A stretch of 64,000 nt of DNA from Hyphomicrobiales bacterium (GTDB lineage Bacteria; Pseudomonadota; Alphaproteobacteria; Rhizobiales; Beijerinckiaceae): positions 90,953-154,952 of the forward strand of contig SEEM01000001.1 in NCBI GenBank assembly GCA_004144595.1. The letters are read 5' to 3'. The notes beneath the pieces are model-generated. The model was not told the DNA's origin. It made no database searches and was given only the letters and a program-made list of their open reading frames with translations. Positions 8,880-17,479 of this stretch are shown here, piece after piece. Both the position numbers and the translations under genes were made by a program. Each line of letters starts with the position of its first letter. Position 1 is the stretch's first letter.

Positions 8880-10151
8880 ATGTCGGGCAGCGATGCACAC
8901 CGCACCATCGAGACGGTCTGGCGCATGGAGTCGCCGAGGCTGATCGCGGGCCTTGCGCGCCTGACCCGCGATGTCGGCCGGGCCGAGGAACTGGCGCAGG
9001 ACGCGCTGGTCGCGGCGCTGAAGCAGTGGCCCGCGGAGGGTGTGCCGCACAATCCGGCGGCCTGGCTGATGCAGGTCGCCAAGCATCGGGCGCTCGACAC
9101 CGCTCGGCGCGAGATCATGGCCCGGCGCAAGCAGGACGAGATCGGCCGCGACATCGACAATGAAGGGCCGGCGATGCCGGATATCGACGAGGCGCTCGAT
9201 GACGAGGTCGGCGACGACCTGCTGCGCCTGATCTTCACCGCCTGTCATCCGGTGCTGCCCAAGGAGGCGCGGATCGCGCTGACACTGCGCCTCCTCGGCG
9301 GCCTGACGACCGACGAGATCGCGCGCGCCTTCCTGGTGCCGGAACCGACCATGGCGCAGCGCATCGTGCGGGCGAAGAAGACGCTGAGCGAAGCGAAGGT
9401 GCCGTATGAGGTGCCGGCCGGTGCCGAGCTCGGCGCGCGCCTCGCCTCGGTGCTGGAGGTCGTCTATCTGATCTTCAACGAGGGCTATTCAGCGACCGCG
9501 GGGGAGGACTGGGTCAGGCCGGGGCTCTGCGAGGAGGCGCTGCGGCTCGGGCGCATCCTGGCGGCGCGGGCGCCTGACGAGCCCGAGGTCCATGGCCTCG
9601 TGGCGCTGATGGAATTGCAGGCCTCGCGGCTCCGGGCTCGTGTCGGCCCAGACGGCGAGCCGATCCTGCTGCTCGACCAGAACCGCGCCCGATGGGACCG
9701 ATTGCTGATCGGGCGCGGGCTTGCCGGGCTGGAGCGGGGACAACGGCTCGCCGGCACGGCGCCCGGGCCTTACCTGTTGCAAGCCGCGCTCGCCGCCTGT
9801 CACGCCCGCGCCCGAACCGCCGAGGAGACCGACTGGAAGCGGATCGTCGCGCTCTACACCGTGCTCGGACAGGTGACCCCGTCGCCCATCGTGGAGCTCA
9901 ACCGCGCCGTGGCGGTCAGCATGGCGGATGGGCCGGAGGCCGGGCTCGCCCTGGTCGAGGCGTTGGCGGGCGAGCCCGCGCTGAAGCGCTATCACTTGCT
10001 GCCGGGCGTGCGCGGCGACCTGCTCGCCAAGCTCGGCCGCCACCGTGAGGCGGCGGAGGCTTTCGACAGCGCGGTTGCCTTGACGCAGAACGCAAGGGAG
10101 CGGGCTCTGATGCAGGACAGGGCTGCCACGGAACGGGCCGCCGACGCTTGA
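8880..10151 (+). CDS. ECF sigma factor, ECF42 type, with TPR-like C-terminus
   Basis: A 423-aa extracytoplasmic-function sigma factor. Region 2 occupies about residues 10-80 (ARLTRDVGRAEELAQDA, AAWLMQVAKHRALD) and region 4 about 110-175 (LTLRLLGGLTTDEIARAFL, then TMAQRIVRAK). The remaining 240 residues form the helical extension typical of the ECF42 group, including VVYLIFNEGYSATAG. ECF42 sigmas lack a classical anti-sigma factor and are usually encoded with DGPF proteins, as here; the C-terminal extension is thought to control activity. Regulon and signal cannot be told from the sequence. Confidence 0.9.
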   Translation: MSGSDAHRTIETVWRMESPRLIAGLARLTRDVGRAEELAQDALVAALKQWPAEGVPHNPAAWLMQVAKHRALDTARREIMARRKQDEIGRDIDNEGPAMPDIDEALDDEVGDDLLRLIFTACHPVLPKEARIALTLRLLGGLTTDEIARAFLVPEPTMAQRIVRAKKTLSEAKVPYEVPAGAELGARLASVLEVVYLIFNEGYSATAGEDWVRPGLCEEALRLGRILAARAPDEPEVHGLVALMELQASRLRARVGPDGEPILLLDQNRARWDRLLIGRGLAGLERGQRLAGTAPGPYLLQAALAACHARARTAEETDWKRIVALYTVLGQVTPSPIVELNRAVAVSMADGPEAGLALVEALAGEPALKRYHLLPGVRGDLLAKLGRHREAAEAFDSAVALTQNARERALMQDRAATERAADA

Positions 10152-10213
10152 CCCTGGTCTCGTGAGCCGGCTTCGCCCTGTCGCTTACGCTGCCGTGAAC
10201 CTGTCGCATTCCG

Positions 10214-10244
10214 TTGCAACTCTGTTCATGCCGGCGTCTATAAT
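10214..10244 (+). promoter_or_regulatory. Candidate sigma-70 promoter for pgm
   Basis: A TTGCAA box and a perfect TATAAT box are separated by 19 bases, a little longer than the ideal 17. The -10 box ends 37 bases ahead of the chosen pgm start. Prediction by eye only. Confidence 0.4.
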
Positions 10245-10281
10245 GGATGTCGCATCCGACTTGCCTGGAATGAGAGCCTAC

Positions 10282-11940
10282 ATGAGCGATACCGTGAGTC
10301 CCCTGGCCGGCAAGCGGCTCGAGCCCGGCCAACTCGTCGACGTGGCGGCCCTCACCAAAGCCTATTACGAGCAGCCCGATCCCTCCCAGCGTTCGCAGCA
10401 GGTCGCCTTCGGCACATCCGGGCATCGCGGCTCTGCGCTCGTGCGCTCGTTCAACGAGGCGCATATCCTCGCGATCGCGCAGGCGCTCTGCCTCTATCGC
10501 CGCGAGCAGGGGATCGACGGGCCGCTCTTCCTGGGCATCGACACGCATGCGCTCTCGCGCAACGCCTTCGAGACCGTGCTGGAGGTGTTCACCGCCAATG
10601 GCGTCGCCACGATCATCGACGAGAAACTCGGCTTCACGCCGACCCCGGTGATCTCGCATGCGATCATCTCGCATAATCGCGGCCGGACCGCCGGGCTCGC
10701 CGACGGTGTGGTGATCTCGCCCTCGCATAATCCGCCGGCCGATGGCGGCCTGAAATACAATCCTCCGCATGGCGGGCCGGCCGATACCGACGCGACCGGC
10801 TGGATCGAGAAGCGCGCGAACGCCTTTCTCGTGGAGAAGCTCGCCGGAATCCAACGCATTCCCTACGAGCGCGCGCTGAAGAGCGAGCATGTGCACCGGC
10901 ACGACTACATCACCGGCTATGTCTCCGATCTCGCCAGCGTGGTGGACATGGAGGCGATCCGGCAGGCCGGGGTGGTGATCGGCATCGATCCGCTCGGCGG
11001 GGCCGGGATCGACTATTATCAGCCGATCATCGACCGCTACGGACTGAACGCGACGATCGTCAGCAAGGAGGTCGATCCCGCCTTCGGCTTCATGACGGCC
11101 GACTGGGACGGCAAGATCCGGATGGACTGCTCCTCGCCTTATGCGATGGCAAGCCTAATCGGCATGCGCGACCGCTTCGACGTCGCCTTCGCCAACGACA
11201 CCGATGCCGACCGGCACGGCATCGTGACGCGCAGCAGCGGGTTGATGAACCCGAACCATTATCTTGCGGCGGCCAGCGCCTATCTCTTCGCCAACCGGCC
11301 GGGTTGGCGCGCTGATGCCGCAATCGGCAAGACGGCGGTGTCGAGCGCGATCATCGACCGGGTCGCCGCCAAGCTCGGGCGCAAGCTCGTCGAGGTTCCC
11401 GTCGGCTTCAAATGGTTCGTCGATGGGCTGATCTCGGGCGGCTTCGGCTTCGCGGGCGAGGAGAGCGCCGGCGCCTCCTTCCTGCGCATGGACGGCACGG
11501 CCTGGACCACCGACAAGGATGGCATCATCCTGGGGCTGCTGGCCGCCGAGATCACCGCAAAGACCGGCAGCGATCCGGGCGTGCTCTACGGCAAGCTGAC
11601 AGCCGAACTCGGCGAGCCCCGCTACGCCCGCGTGGACGCGCCGGCGAGCGCCAGCCAGAAGGCCGTTCTCAAGAACCTCTCGGCCGAGCAGATCGCCACG
11701 AAGGAATTGGCGGGCCAGCCGATCACGGCGATCCTGAGCAACGCACCGGGCAACGGCGCGCCGATCGGCGGCGTCAAGGTCACCGCAGCGGATGGCTGGT
11801 TCGCGGCACGCCCTTCGGGCACCGAGGAGGTCTACAAGATTTATGCAGAGAGCTTCCGGGACGAGGCCCATCTCGCCGCGATCCAGGAGGACGCGCGCCG
11901 CATCGTCGGGCAGGCCTTCGCGGCGGCCGGGGCGTCCTGA
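10282..11940 (+). CDS. pgm: Phosphoglucomutase, alpha-D-glucose specific
   Basis: Interconverts glucose 1-phosphate and glucose 6-phosphate in the cytoplasm, feeding UDP-glucose and glycogen synthesis. 552 aa, matching the 546-aa bacterial Pgm class rather than the 460-aa PMM/PGM class. Seen: TSGHRG near residue 40; the phosphoserine loop ISPSHNPPADGG near 145; the metal loop NDTDADRHG near 305; the sugar-binding GEESAG near 390; and the phosphate-binding RPSGTEEVYKIY near the end. An in-frame ATG lies 120 bases further upstream, but that segment covers the candidate promoter, so the ATG at MSDTVSPLAG is preferred. Confidence 0.93.
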   Translation: MSDTVSPLAGKRLEPGQLVDVAALTKAYYEQPDPSQRSQQVAFGTSGHRGSALVRSFNEAHILAIAQALCLYRREQGIDGPLFLGIDTHALSRNAFETVLEVFTANGVATIIDEKLGFTPTPVISHAIISHNRGRTAGLADGVVISPSHNPPADGGLKYNPPHGGPADTDATGWIEKRANAFLVEKLAGIQRIPYERALKSEHVHRHDYITGYVSDLASVVDMEAIRQAGVVIGIDPLGGAGIDYYQPIIDRYGLNATIVSKEVDPAFGFMTADWDGKIRMDCSSPYAMASLIGMRDRFDVAFANDTDADRHGIVTRSSGLMNPNHYLAAASAYLFANRPGWRADAAIGKTAVSSAIIDRVAAKLGRKLVEVPVGFKWFVDGLISGGFGFAGEESAGASFLRMDGTAWTTDKDGIILGLLAAEITAKTGSDPGVLYGKLTAELGEPRYARVDAPASASQKAVLKNLSAEQIATKELAGQPITAILSNAPGNGAPIGGVKVTAADGWFAARPSGTEEVYKIYAESFRDEAHLAAIQEDARRIVGQAFAAAGAS

Positions 11941-12465
11941 ATTTCAACGGCCGGCAAGCGGGAGACAACGGTTGGCGGCTTGTGCCGCCGGCGCGGCGCT
12001 ACCTCGCGTCGGCCGACGCGCTGCCTCGATCATCGCGCGTCCGACCGGGCGCGGCACCGATGATCTATCTCATCGTCGGAGCATCGAACGGTCGATGCTA
12101 GTTGTCGATGGCCGGAGCCCGCTCGACCAGTTCAAGGAAAACGGCGGCGCAGGCCAGCCAGACAATCATCGCCCAGATCAGCATCTTACCTCCCGAAGTT
12201 TTACTTTTTTCCAGGTTAGCTGAGGATTCGGGCGCGACAAGTGCGCAGGGGTTTCCCTAAACCGCCAATATGTTAGCCGAATTCGACGCTTCGCCCGGGC
12301 GGCTCCGCGAGGCCCGGAACCCAGCGGCTGATTCGCCCTGTCCGCTGTGAAAGGGCGTCGGAGCGTCAGGCGACCTCGCTGGTCGAGATGCCTGTCGATG
12401 TGCGCGAGCCCGTCGTGCGACGAGCTCGCCTTGCCATGCGATGGCGGATTTTGCCGCTTCGGCGA
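11941..12465. other. Intergenic gap with one tiny candidate gene
   Basis: A 525-base gap between pgm and the convergent RraA-like gene. Apart from the 28-codon frame at 12098-12184 nothing recognisable is seen. The 12260-12465 part reads as high-GC sequence with no protein-like frame and no clear terminator. Confidence 0.5.
12098..12184 (-). CDS. Candidate 28-aa membrane micropeptide
   Basis: A 28-codon frame starting MLIWAMIVWLACAAVFLELV, one transmembrane helix, followed by a short polar tail. A strong Shine-Dalgarno, GGGAGGT, lies about 4 bases ahead of the ATG, the best in this gap, and an A/T-rich stretch precedes it. Size and composition suit a bacterial membrane micropeptide, but only the ribosome-binding site and hydrophobicity support it. 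Confidence 0.45.
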   Translation of the reverse strand: MLIWAMIVWLACAAVFLELVERAPAIDN

Positions 12466-13140
12466 TCATGCCTCGATGGCGCAGCCCAGGCGTGCGAGCG
12501 TCGCGTCGATCCAGGTGCGGTCGTCCTTGCCCTGCTCGATCGCCTGCATCTTCTTCTCCTCGGCCGCGTGCTTCTTGTGGGCTGCGGCATAGATCGCCTC
12601 GGCCTGGTCGAAGGGCACGCTGAGAATGCCGTCGTCGTCGCCGATGACGAGATCGCCGGGCTCGATCACCATGCCCTCGATCGCGATCGGGACGTTGATC
12701 TCGCCGGGACCGTCCTTGTAGGGGCCGCGATGGCTGATGCCGGCGGCATAGATCGGCAGGTCGTTCTCGCGGATCCAGGCGGAATCGCGCACAGCGCCGT
12801 GGAGCACGATGCCGGCGATGCCGCGCGTGCGGGCATGGGCGATCATCAATTCGCCGATTAGCGCGTTGGTGAGGTCGCCGCCGCCATCGACGACCACGAC
12901 GTCGCCGGCCGCGGCGAGGTCCAGCGCCTTGTGGATCATCAGGTTGTCGCCCGGCCGCGTCTTCACGGTCAGCGCGGGGCCGGCCATCATGCCGCCGCGA
13001 TGAAGCGGGCGCAGAGCTGCGCCGCCGGCGGTCATGCGCGACATGGAATCGCTGACATTGGCGACCGGGACCGAACGGAAGCGCTGGACGAGCTCGGCAT
13101 CGACCTCGCGGCGGCGCTTGAGGATGCGAAATCCGATCAT
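12466..13140 (-). CDS. RraA-family aldolase/decarboxylase-like protein
   Basis: A 224-aa protein of the RraA / HMG-HOPDA aldolase superfamily. Seen: VPVANVSDSM, PGDNLMIHKALDLAAAGDVVVVDGGGD, and GIVLHGAVRDSAWIRENDLPIYAAG, whose RD pair and Gly-rich loop form the pyruvate/metal site in HMG aldolases. Members with catalysis split 4-hydroxy-4-methyl-2-oxoglutarate or decarboxylate oxaloacetate; RNase E inhibitors share the fold. Placement as the last gene of a hydroxyacid-dehydrogenase/Tct operon favours a metabolic role on a 2-oxo di- or tricarboxylate. The start is the ATG before IGFRILKRR; a longer frame upstream runs into the Tct gene and is not family-like. Confidence 0.8.
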   Translation of the reverse strand: MIGFRILKRRREVDAELVQRFRSVPVANVSDSMSRMTAGGAALRPLHRGGMMAGPALTVKTRPGDNLMIHKALDLAAAGDVVVVDGGGDLTNALIGELMIAHARTRGIAGIVLHGAVRDSAWIRENDLPIYAAGISHRGPYKDGPGEINVPIAIEGMVIEPGDLVIGDDDGILSVPFDQAEAIYAAAHKKHAAEEKKMQAIEQGKDDRTWIDATLARLGCAIEA

Positions 13141-13226
13141 GGGACGTCCTTGGTTGTCGCGCCGACGGGGCAGCGCAGCGGCTGGAAAGAATGATGCTTT
13201 GCGCGGGAGGGTGGGGGCCGGCGCGT

Positions 13227-14744
13227 TCAGGTCGCGCTGGCTTCCTCCTCCTGGTCGACGCGGGCCTTGCCGCGGCGGATGGCGGGCAGGGCCATGCTGA
13301 CCAGGAGCAGCACCGAGAGGGACAGGAAGGTCAGGCTGATCGGGCTCTTCACGAAGATCGAGAGATCGCCTTCCGAGAGCAGCAGGGCCCGGCGGATGTT
13401 CTCTTCCATCATCGGGCCGAGCACATAGCCGAGCACCAGAGGCGCAGGCGGGCATTTCAGCTTGGCCAGCACATAGCCGAGTACGCCGATCGCTGCGCAG
13501 AGATAGACGTCGATCGCGCTGTTGTTGAGGCTGTAATTGCCCAGCGCGCAGAACATCACGATCGACGGGAAGAGCCAGCGATAGGGAATGCTGAGCAGGC
13601 GCACCCAAAGGCCGACCAGCGGCAGGTTGAGCGCGACGAGCAAGGCGTTGCCGATGAACATGCTGGCGATGACACCCCAGAACAGCTCGGGGTTGCGGGC
13701 CATCACCGTGGGGCCGGGCTGGACGCCGTTCATGATCAGCGCGCCGAGGATCAGGGCCATGGTCGCGCTGCCGGGAATGCCCAGCGTCAGCGTCGGGATG
13801 AAGGCGGTCTGAGCTGCCGCGTTGTTGGCGGCTTCCGGCGCGGCGACGCCCTCGATCGCGCCCTGGCCGAAGCGGGACGGGTCCTTCGCCAGCTTCTTCT
13901 CCAGCATGTAGGCGGAGAAGGAGGAGATCGACGGACCGGTGCCCGGCAGGATGCCGAAGAAGGAGCCGATGGCCGTGCCGCGCAAGGTCGGCAGGAACGA
14001 GGCCTTCAGGTCCTCCCAGCTCGGCATCAGGCCGCCGACATTCTTGGTGAAGACCTCGCGGGCTTCCTTCTGCTCCAGGTTGATGACGACCTCGGAGATC
14101 GCGAACATGCCGACGGCGAGCACGGTGAAGCCGATGCCGTCGGCGAGTTCGGGAAGGCCGAAGGTGTAGCGCTCGACGCCGGAATTCACGTCCGTGCCGA
14201 CGAGGCCGATCAGCAGGCCGACCACGACCATGGCGAGCGCCTTGACCATGTCGCCATGACTGAGCACCGAGGCCGCGATGAGGCCCAGCACCATCAGAGC
14301 GAAATAGTCCTCGGCGCCGAAGCGCAGGGCCCAGGACGCAAGCGGCACGCCAAGCGCGACGATCAGCAGCGTGCCGATGCAGCCCGCGACGAAGGAGGAG
14401 AGGGCGGCGATGGCGAGTGCGGCGCCGGCCCGGCCGCGGCGTGCCATCTGGTAGCCGTCGAGGCAGGTGACGGCCGATGAGGTCTCGCCCGGCAGGTTGA
14501 CCAGGATCGCCGTGGTCGAGCCGCCGTATTGCGCGCCGTAATAGATGCCGGAGAGCATGATGACGGCGGAGACCGGCGGCAGGCCGAAGGTGATCGGCAG
14601 CAGCATCGAGATCGTCACCAGCGGTCCGACGCCCGGCAGCACGCCGATCAGGGTGCCGAGCAGCACGCCGAGGAAACAGTAGGCCAGGTTCTGCAGCGAC
14701 AGGGCGACGCCGAAGCCAAGCACGAAGTGATCGATGATCTCCAT
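13227..14744 (-). CDS. Tripartite tricarboxylate transporter large permease (TctA)
   Basis: A 505-aa inner-membrane protein of the TctA family, usual length about 500 aa. The N-terminal signature PGVGPLVTISMLLPITFGLPPVSAVIMLSGIYYGAQYGG region is present (residues about 38-76), as is the second repeat FFGILPGTGPSISSF, consistent with the internal duplication of this family. It forms the channel for secondary uptake of a carboxylate delivered by TctC, driven by an ion gradient. It lies 3 bases after tctB and shares the operon with tctC, a 2-hydroxyacid dehydrogenase and the RraA-like gene. The transported acid is unknown. Confidence 0.92.
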   Translation of the reverse strand: MEIIDHFVLGFGVALSLQNLAYCFLGVLLGTLIGVLPGVGPLVTISMLLPITFGLPPVSAVIMLSGIYYGAQYGGSTTAILVNLPGETSSAVTCLDGYQMARRGRAGAALAIAALSSFVAGCIGTLLIVALGVPLASWALRFGAEDYFALMVLGLIAASVLSHGDMVKALAMVVVGLLIGLVGTDVNSGVERYTFGLPELADGIGFTVLAVGMFAISEVVINLEQKEAREVFTKNVGGLMPSWEDLKASFLPTLRGTAIGSFFGILPGTGPSISSFSAYMLEKKLAKDPSRFGQGAIEGVAAPEAANNAAAQTAFIPTLTLGIPGSATMALILGALIMNGVQPGPTVMARNPELFWGVIASMFIGNALLVALNLPLVGLWVRLLSIPYRWLFPSIVMFCALGNYSLNNSAIDVYLCAAIGVLGYVLAKLKCPPAPLVLGYVLGPMMEENIRRALLLSEGDLSIFVKSPISLTFLSLSVLLLVSMALPAIRRGKARVDQEEEASAT

Positions 14745-14747
14745 GGC

Positions 14748-15203
14748 TCAGACGTTCCAGGCGAAGAGGGCGTAGGGCAGCTTCAGCCCCCAGACGAAGA
14801 CGGCTGCGGCGAAGACCGCCATCACCGCGGTCAGGACGAGCACCTCCAGCGCCTTGAACTCATGGCCGGCACGTGCCGAGACGAAGAACAGGGCGGCGAG
14901 CGCGGGCACGAGGCCGACGCGCTCGAGCAGGAAGCCGAAGAGCAGGAGCGAGGCGCTCAGCAGAAGCAGCGGCAGCCAGGCCCAGCCGCCCTCGACGGGC
15001 ATGCAGCTGCGCAGACCCCTGACGAAGGTGACGATGCCGAAGCCGATCAGCACGAGGCTGAGGATGCGCGGGAAGTAGCCCGGCCCCATGTCGATCGTGG
15101 TGCCGAACTTGTAGCCGAGCGCGATCGCGAAGCCGAGCGCGCCGAGCCCCATGAACAGCAGGCCGGCGAGGGCGTCCTGGTTCTTGAAGATGCTGGTTTT
15201 CAT
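14748..15203 (-). CDS. Tripartite tricarboxylate transporter small permease (TctB)
   Basis: A 151-aa protein with four predicted membrane helices: ALAGLLFMGLGALGFAIAL, then RILSLVLIGFGIVTFV, WLPLLLLSASLLLFGFLL and VLVLTAVMAVFAAAVFVWGL. The DMGPGYFPRIL stretch after helix 1 is the TctB hallmark. The ATG at MKTSIFKNQD is chosen because it gives the family N-terminus; upstream codons are Arg-rich and atypical. It is the small membrane subunit that pairs with TctA, whose gene starts 3 bases downstream. Confidence 0.88.
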   Translation of the reverse strand: MKTSIFKNQDALAGLLFMGLGALGFAIALGYKFGTTIDMGPGYFPRILSLVLIGFGIVTFVRGLRSCMPVEGGWAWLPLLLLSASLLLFGFLLERVGLVPALAALFFVSARAGHEFKALEVLVLTAVMAVFAAAVFVWGLKLPYALFAWNV

Positions 15204-15333
15204 GGCCGATGTCCGACGTGATGCCGAGCGGCGCGGCAAGGCGCTGCCGGGACACAGACTTTCTGGGATGGATCGTGCGACGTGCCGGGAAACCACCGCC
15301 ATCCGGCGCGGCTTCCCGGCCCGCATCATCGGC

Positions 15334-16302
15334 TCAGTCGGTGACCTTCACGTCGGCCGCCTTGATGACCGCGGTCCATTTCGGCACGTCGGACTTGACC
15401 AGCGCGCCGAATTCCTCGCTGCTGCCTCCGAGTGCCTCGGCGCCGGCCGAGCGGAGCTTGGCCTGGGTGTCGGGCTGCTTCAGCACCTTGTTGAGCTCGG
15501 TGTTGATGCGGGCGACGACCGGCGCGGGCACGCCCGCGGGCGCCGCCAGGCCCCACCAGGTCACGGCCTCGGAGTTCTTGAGGCCCTTCTCCTCGAAGGT
15601 CGGAACATCCGGCAGATCGGCATCACGCTTGGTCGCGAAGACGGCGATCGGGCGCAGCACGCCTTCCTTGATCTGCACCATCGCGGAGGGCACCGATGAG
15701 ATGTAGATCTCGACGCGGCCGCCCAGCAGGTCCGGCAGGGCCTGGGCCGCGCCCTTGTAGGGAATGTGGCGGAACTTGACGCCCGCAATCTGCTGGATGA
15801 GTTCGCCGGCCAGATGCGAGCTGGTTCCGATGCCCGGCGAGGCGAAGGTGAGCTTGCCGTCCTTGGCCTTGGCGGCGGCGAGCAGATCCTCCACCGTCTT
15901 GATCGGCGAATCCTTGGCGACGACGAGGACCTGCGGCGCGGAGGCGACGAGGCCGATCGGCGCAAAATCCTTGATCGGGTCGTAATTGGCCTTACCCAGG
16001 ATCGGGTTGATCACGAGGTTGGCGTTCTGCGCGAGGACGATCGTGTAGCCGTCGGGCGCAGCCTTGCCGGCGAGGCTGAGGCCGACGCTGCCGCCGCTGC
16101 CGGGCTTGTTGTCCGCCACCAGCGTCCAGCCCGTGCTCTCGCCGAGCTTCTGGGCGATGACGCGCGCGACGACGTCGGTGCCGCCACCCGGCGGAAAGGG
16201 AATGACGAGGCGGATCGGCTTCTCCGGATATTGTTGTGCCGATGCGGCCGTCGCGAGCGCCGACAGGGCCAGCGCGGTGAGCGCCTTATAGACAATCCTC
16301 AT
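15334..16302 (-). CDS. Tct/Bug-family periplasmic binding protein (TctC)
   Basis: A 322-aa binding protein. A signal peptide is visible (MRIVYKALTALALSALATAASA). The family landmarks follow: YPEKPIRLVIPFPPGGGTDVVAR near residue 25, KPGSGGSVG near 66, and GKLTFASPGIGTSSHLAGE near 150. Bug proteins bind carboxylates such as citrate, glutamate or nicotinate by water-mediated contacts. It captures the substrate for the TctAB permease encoded next. The gap of about 130 bases to tctB may allow separate expression levels. Confidence 0.92.
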   Translation of the reverse strand: MRIVYKALTALALSALATAASAQQYPEKPIRLVIPFPPGGGTDVVARVIAQKLGESTGWTLVADNKPGSGGSVGLSLAGKAAPDGYTIVLAQNANLVINPILGKANYDPIKDFAPIGLVASAPQVLVVAKDSPIKTVEDLLAAAKAKDGKLTFASPGIGTSSHLAGELIQQIAGVKFRHIPYKGAAQALPDLLGGRVEIYISSVPSAMVQIKEGVLRPIAVFATKRDADLPDVPTFEEKGLKNSEAVTWWGLAAPAGVPAPVVARINTELNKVLKQPDTQAKLRSAGAEALGGSSEEFGALVKSDVPKWTAVIKAADVKVTD

Positions 16303-16351
16303 GGTGTTTCCTCCGGTTTGCTTATGGTTGTCCGGTTTATGGTCCGGATCT

Positions 16352-17353
16352 TCAGGCAGCGAGTTCGGTCAACCTCGCGAGGCTGGCCGCATCCGGCTCT
16401 TCTCCATCGAGCACGGCGATGACGTGCCGGGCGGCGATCTCGGCCATGGTCTTGGCCGACCCCGCGGTCACGCCGGCGATATGCGGGGTAGCGATCAGGT
16501 TGGGCAGAGCCCAGAGAGGGCTGTCTGCCGCCGGCGGCTCGACTGCGAAACTATCGAGCGCAGCGCCTGCAATCCGGCCTTCCAGCAGCGCAGCACAGAT
16601 GGCCGCCTCGTTGATCAGCCCGCCGCGCGCCGTATTCACGACGAGGGCGTTTTGCTTCATCAGGCCAAAGCGGCGCTCATTCAGGAGATCGCGCGTGGCG
16701 TTGGTCAGCGGGCAATGCAGGCTGACGATATCGGCTTCCGCGACAAGGCTGTCGAGGTCGCGTTCGCGATCCGGCCCGAACTGCGCGATGGCGGCGCGGG
16801 CATGGGGATCGTGCAGGAGGACGGTCATGCCGAGCCCCTGCGCCATCCGGGCGACATGCTGGCCGATCGAGCCGAAGCCGACAAGGCCGATCACGGTGCC
16901 CTCGATGTCGCGCCCGATGAAGGTGGGCTTAGGCCAGGTTCCGGCCTTCACCGCGACGTCGAGACGCGGGATGTCCTTCAGCAGGGTCAAGGCCAGCGCG
17001 ATGGTGTGCTCGGCGACGGCGCGCGAGTTCGAGCCCATCGCGCGGATGACCGGGATATCGCGCGAAGCTGCTGCCTGCAGGTCGATATTGTCGACGCCGA
17101 CACCGTGCTTGGCGATGACTTTCAGGCGGGGCGAGGCGGCGATGATCGCCTCGTCGACGCGGCCCTGGCGGACGATCAGCGCGTCGACCTGGAGCTCGGC
17201 AGCACGTGCGGCCACCAGATCGCTCGGTGCATAGGCAGGCGAGAAGAAAACGTCGACATCATGCGCGTTGAGAAGCTCGATGGCATTCTCGGCCAAACGG
17301 TCATGCGTGACGAGCACGCGCCGGCCGCGCGTGTGGGCCCTGGTATCGGTCAT
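16352..17353 (-). CDS. D-2-hydroxyacid dehydrogenase (SerA-like)
   Basis: A 333-aa NAD-dependent dehydrogenase of the D-isomer-specific 2-hydroxyacid family. Seen: the Rossmann motif GLVGFGSIGQ near residue 151; the catalytic Arg in LVVNTARGGLINE near 240; and the catalytic His in IATPHIAGVT near 290. It lacks the ACT and intervening domains of many SerA proteins, so it is a short, possibly catabolic enzyme oxidising a 2-hydroxyacid to the 2-oxoacid. First gene of the minus-strand Tct operon and divergent from a LysR regulator. Confidence 0.88.
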   Translation of the reverse strand: MTDTRAHTRGRRVLVTHDRLAENAIELLNAHDVDVFFSPAYAPSDLVAARAAELQVDALIVRQGRVDEAIIAASPRLKVIAKHGVGVDNIDLQAAASRDIPVIRAMGSNSRAVAEHTIALALTLLKDIPRLDVAVKAGTWPKPTFIGRDIEGTVIGLVGFGSIGQHVARMAQGLGMTVLLHDPHARAAIAQFGPDRERDLDSLVAEADIVSLHCPLTNATRDLLNERRFGLMKQNALVVNTARGGLINEAAICAALLEGRIAGAALDSFAVEPPAADSPLWALPNLIATPHIAGVTAGSAKTMAEIAARHVIAVLDGEEPDAASLARLTELAA

Positions 17354-17419
17354 CTCTGCGTATCCTCACGGCTGCCTCGCATTCCGCTTCGCAGCGGCTG
17401 GGCACCTTCGAGAACAGTA

Positions 17420-17447
17420 TTGACCGGGTAAGCGATGCTCGTATGCT
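17420..17447 (+). promoter_or_regulatory. Candidate promoter of the lysR gene
   Basis: TTGACC and TATGCT are separated by 16 bases, 33 bases ahead of the regulator start. The -10 box overlaps the palindrome at 17442-17461, suiting negative autoregulation. Seen by eye, not tested. Confidence 0.45.
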
Positions 17448-17461
17448 GAAATAATGGCATA
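17442..17461. promoter_or_regulatory. LysR-type operator-like palindrome
   Basis: TATGC-N10-GCATA, a dyad containing the T-N11-A type core seen in LysR-family sites, lies in the 126-base gap between the divergent lysR and hydroxyacid dehydrogenase genes. It overlaps the predicted lysR -10 box. The position is exactly where a LysR regulator would bind to control the Tct operon and itself. Confidence 0.5.
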
Positions 17462-17479
17462 TATCAATGATCTTTTGTC

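Noticed and set aside
13191..14480. A 429-codon + strand frame over the TctA gene
   Set aside because: Antisense shadow rich in Glu, Arg, Gln and Asp; TctA motifs are clear on the minus strand.
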